Shown here: one piece after another, positions 63,106-64,000 of the stretch
Layout: each line of letters starts with the position of its first letter
How positions within the stretch are numbered: the first letter of the stretch is position 1
Assembly (NCBI RefSeq): GCF_002092855.1
Contig: NZ_LVLC01000001.1
Span: 310,001-374,000, forward strand
Direction of reading: 5' to 3'
From: Campylobacter concisus
GTDB taxonomy: Bacteria; Campylobacterota; Campylobacteria; Campylobacterales; Campylobacteraceae
Length of the DNA: 64,000 bases
The notes under the pieces: generated by a model
Seen by the model: the letters and a program-made list of their open reading frames with translations, nothing else
What the model was told of the DNA's origin: nothing
The model's database searches: none
Translations under genes and position numbers: made by a program

Positions 63106-63135
63106 CAACAAAAAACTAATTTATTAAGGTGTCAA

Positions 63136-64000
63136 ATGAATATGCTTAAAAACATAGCAAGAAGATACGCCGATGGAAATTTGATAGTTCAAATTTTAGT
63201 TGGTATCATCCTAGGTGCCCTAGTTGGCTTTTACACACACTACGAAGCAGCTCCTTATAACAAGATCTCAGCTAAAATTCAAACTATTCAAAACGAGAGT
63301 GGTTTGAGCATAGATGAAGTTATAAAAACTCACCTTAGTCAAGATGAAGCCAAACAGCTAAACGAAGCCAAAGAAAAAGCTGGTTCAGCCGATTCTATTG
63401 CAACTTCAGCTTCGGTTTTAGGAGATTTGTTTAAAGGTGCTCTAAAAGCGATCGCACCTATTCTTGTCTTTGTTTTAGTGGCAACATCCATCATTTTAAG
63501 AGATTTTGGTCATACAAAAGGTATGCAAAAGATCATTACACTCTATCTAATTGGTACATTTTTAGCAGCCGTTGTTGCAGTTATTGCTAGTTTCTTATTT
63601 CCAGTGGAGCTTTCTTTAAAAGGTCTTGCAAGCGCTGATATGTCAGCACCTCAAGGAATTACCAATGTATTAAAAGATCTCATTTATAAAATGGTTGAAA
63701 ATCCGATAAATGCTTTAGCAAATGGCAACTATATAGGCATCATTACCTGGGCAGTAGGCAGTGGTATAGCACTTAGAAATTCCACAGCTGAGACCAAAAA
63801 AGTATTTAAAGACATAAGCGATGGCGTGACTCATATCGTTAAATTTATCATTAGACTAGCTCCATTTGGTATTTTTGGCATGGTAGCTATTAGCATTCAT
63901 GAAACTGGATTTGAGGTACTTGCAGGATATCTAAAACTAATTTTAGTTCTTGTTGGGGCAATGCTTGTTGTCGCATTTATCATCTACCCAGCCATGGTTT
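63136..64000 (+). CDS. sstT: SstT-type serine/threonine:Na+ symporter (5' part, runs off the right edge)
   Basis: Na+-coupled Ser/Thr uptake (dicarboxylate/amino acid symporter family). Readable residues 1-288 begin MNMLKNIARRYADGNLIVQILVGIILGALVG and include ALKAIAPILVFVLVATSII, matching SstT. A charged insert of about 40 residues (NESGLSIDEVIKTHLSQDEAKQLNEAKEK) lies in the first periplasmic loop, where E. coli SstT is short. The C-terminal third is outside the window. AAGGTG precedes the ATG. Confidence 0.92.
   Translation, partial: MNMLKNIARRYADGNLIVQILVGIILGALVGFYTHYEAAPYNKISAKIQTIQNESGLSIDEVIKTHLSQDEAKQLNEAKEKAGSADSIATSASVLGDLFKGALKAIAPILVFVLVATSIILRDFGHTKGMQKIITLYLIGTFLAAVVAVIASFLFPVELSLKGLASADMSAPQGITNVLKDLIYKMVENPINALANGNYIGIITWAVGSGIALRNSTAETKKVFKDISDGVTHIVKFIIRLAPFGIFGMVAISIHETGFEVLAGYLKLILVLVGAMLVVAFIIYPAMV

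Noticed and set aside
62999..63135. SAM riboswitch before metK
   Set aside because: The predicted leader is about 26 bases, and I see no conserved riboswitch stems in the gap.
1..64000. CRISPR arrays, tRNA or rRNA genes, insertion sequences, long G/C tracts for phase variation
   Set aside because: None seen on either strand. The longest homopolymers noticed are A/T runs, such as those in rnpA.

Overview
The window looks like chromosomal DNA from an epsilonproteobacterium of the genus Campylobacter, most like C. concisus and its relatives. It is AT-rich, with T-rich promoters, TATAAT or TAAAAT -10 boxes and AAGGA-type ribosome binding sites. Several neighbourhoods follow the order I recall from C. 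jejuni: rsmH / ppiD-ftsA-ftsZ, mnmE-jag-yidC-yidD-rnpA-rpmH / UDG, and folC...lptE-leuS-secF-secD-yajC / lnt / metK / sstT. These assignments come from reading the sequence and from memory of the families; no database search was possible. I saw no tRNA, rRNA, CRISPR array, insertion sequence or prophage. No gene-free gap exceeds about 300 bases, and coding density is very high.

Layout. 1-7.5 kb: 5' part of secA, lolA, then a minus-strand run with a Pif1-like helicase, a large lipoprotein fusing an NlpC/P60 domain to an M15 peptidase, a small membrane protein, DUF523 and a class IV aminotransferase. 7.6-14.4 kb: cell division genes (rsmH with an FtsL-like partner; ppiD-ftsA-ftsZ) and a lone class II aldolase. 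14.4-17.4 kb: a DUF2249 / oxidase-like membrane protein / DUF59 operon behind an FNR/CRP-type site, next to a periplasmic MsrAB. 17.4-23.6 kb: purL and purH bracketing a ClpP-fold protease, a DnaJ/TerB protein and a periplasmic protein. 23.8-29.2 kb: mdaB and the mnmE-to-rpmH operon. 29.3-31.7 kb: a UDG, a periplasmic protein and a YbgC thioesterase.

31.7-40.1 kb is the most accessory-looking part: a probable flagellar-secreted protein with a 50-residue partner ORF, a split ThrE exporter, DUF4149, prmC, an M48 protease, a WGR-plus-propeller protein, an SNF-family transporter and an orphan. The thrE genes and the M48/propeller pair are visibly richer in G+C than prmC and DUF4149 between them.

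40.2-48.6 kb: a DnaQ-like exonuclease, rpe, a STAS/CheX-like plus HDOD-like pair, rpmB, a K+ channel, cysE-cysK, a MagIII-type glycosylase and a DUF815 ATPase. 48.6-64 kb: mfd, folC, a diguanylate cyclase, lptE, leuS, secF-secD-yajC, lnt, metK and the start of sstT.

The items most worth follow-up are: the DUF2249/oxidase-like/DUF59 operon with its correctly spaced activator box; rnpA, which has no ATG, GTG or TTG start and probably initiates at ATT inside rpmH; a predicted leaderless UDG transcript; the NlpC/P60-M15 fusion; the WGR-propeller protein in a G+C-rich patch; the flagellin-type promoter before the secreted protein and its small partner; and yajC and lnt overlapping at their 5' ends.
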